From NCBI GenBank assembly GCA_001786095.1, contig MFVN01000024.1, forward strand, positions 1-11,346: a DNA stretch of 11,346 nucleotides. Direction: 5' to 3'. Shown piece after piece: positions 11,316 to 11,346 of this stretch. A program made the position numbers and the translations under genes. The DNA comes from Candidatus Nomurabacteria bacterium RIFCSPLOWO2_02_FULL_42_17. GTDB lineage: Bacteria > Patescibacteriota > Minisyncoccia > Phycocordibacterales > MFVN01. A model generated the notes under the pieces. That model had not been told where the DNA came from, ran no database searches, and saw nothing but the letters and a program-made list of their open reading frames with translations. Every line of letters starts with the position of its first letter. The stretch's first letter is position 1.

Positions 11316-11346
11316 GCACACTATATAAGTAAAATCTTTACCAACA

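Noticed and set aside
11304..11321. GTG start six codons before FKBP ATG 11303
   Set aside because: The codons overlap the TATACT -10 box, and the ATG gives a standard Lys-then-hydrophobic anchor.

Overview
The window looks like chromosomal DNA from a Candidate Phyla Radiation (Patescibacteria) bacterium, most likely a parcubacterium. The reasons are: short housekeeping proteins, almost no Shine-Dalgarno sequences, a secreted WDDTNNRLGIGTTSP-type surface protein, very large CxxC-rich proteins of unknown function, and small palindromic repeats. TGA acts as a normal stop (for example in thyA), so the Gly-TGA code of Gracilibacteria/SR1 does not apply. The assignment rests on recalled family features, not a search.

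Layout: (1) 1-1194: a secreted, beta-repeat fibre-like surface protein on the minus strand, cut by the left edge, with a good promoter. (2) 1178-2436: an M50 site-2 protease (minus) divergent from rpmB (L28, plus), then a small membrane protein (minus) overlapping the end of rpmB. A shared motif sits in inverted orientation in both divergent leaders. (3) 2520-3238: a REP-associated tyrosine (Y1/HUH) transposase bracketed by two matching palindromes. (4) 3242-4090: a membrane-anchored ComEC-type metallo-beta-lactamase domain protein (minus). (5) 4137-8879: a tightly coupled plus-strand operon, thyA, large Cys-rich protein A, folA, large Cys-rich protein B. dcd follows with its own promoter. (6) 9606-11303: minus-strand rplK, nusG and secE (the last only 59 codons), and a membrane-anchored FKBP-type peptidyl-prolyl isomerase.

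Functionally, ThyA makes dTMP from dUMP and oxidises methylene-THF to DHF, FolA recycles DHF, and Dcd supplies dUTP/dUMP from dCTP. This is a compact thymidylate module. Between these enzymes lie two paralogous proteins of 559 and 570 residues with about 35 and 32 cysteines. Each contains two copies of the same signature, C-x2-C-x2-C-x2-C-x8-C-x2-N-x-Q, about 148 residues apart. Their coupling to thyA and folA is the strongest candidate here for an undescribed system.

The other recurring themes are regulatory and structural. Four genes have a -10 hexamer 6 or 7 nt before the ATG, implying leaderless mRNAs. Palindromic or repeat elements lie inside coding sequences: two in folA, two TTCGACAAGCT-type repeats in protein A, and GC hairpins in the MBL, rplK and FKBP genes.
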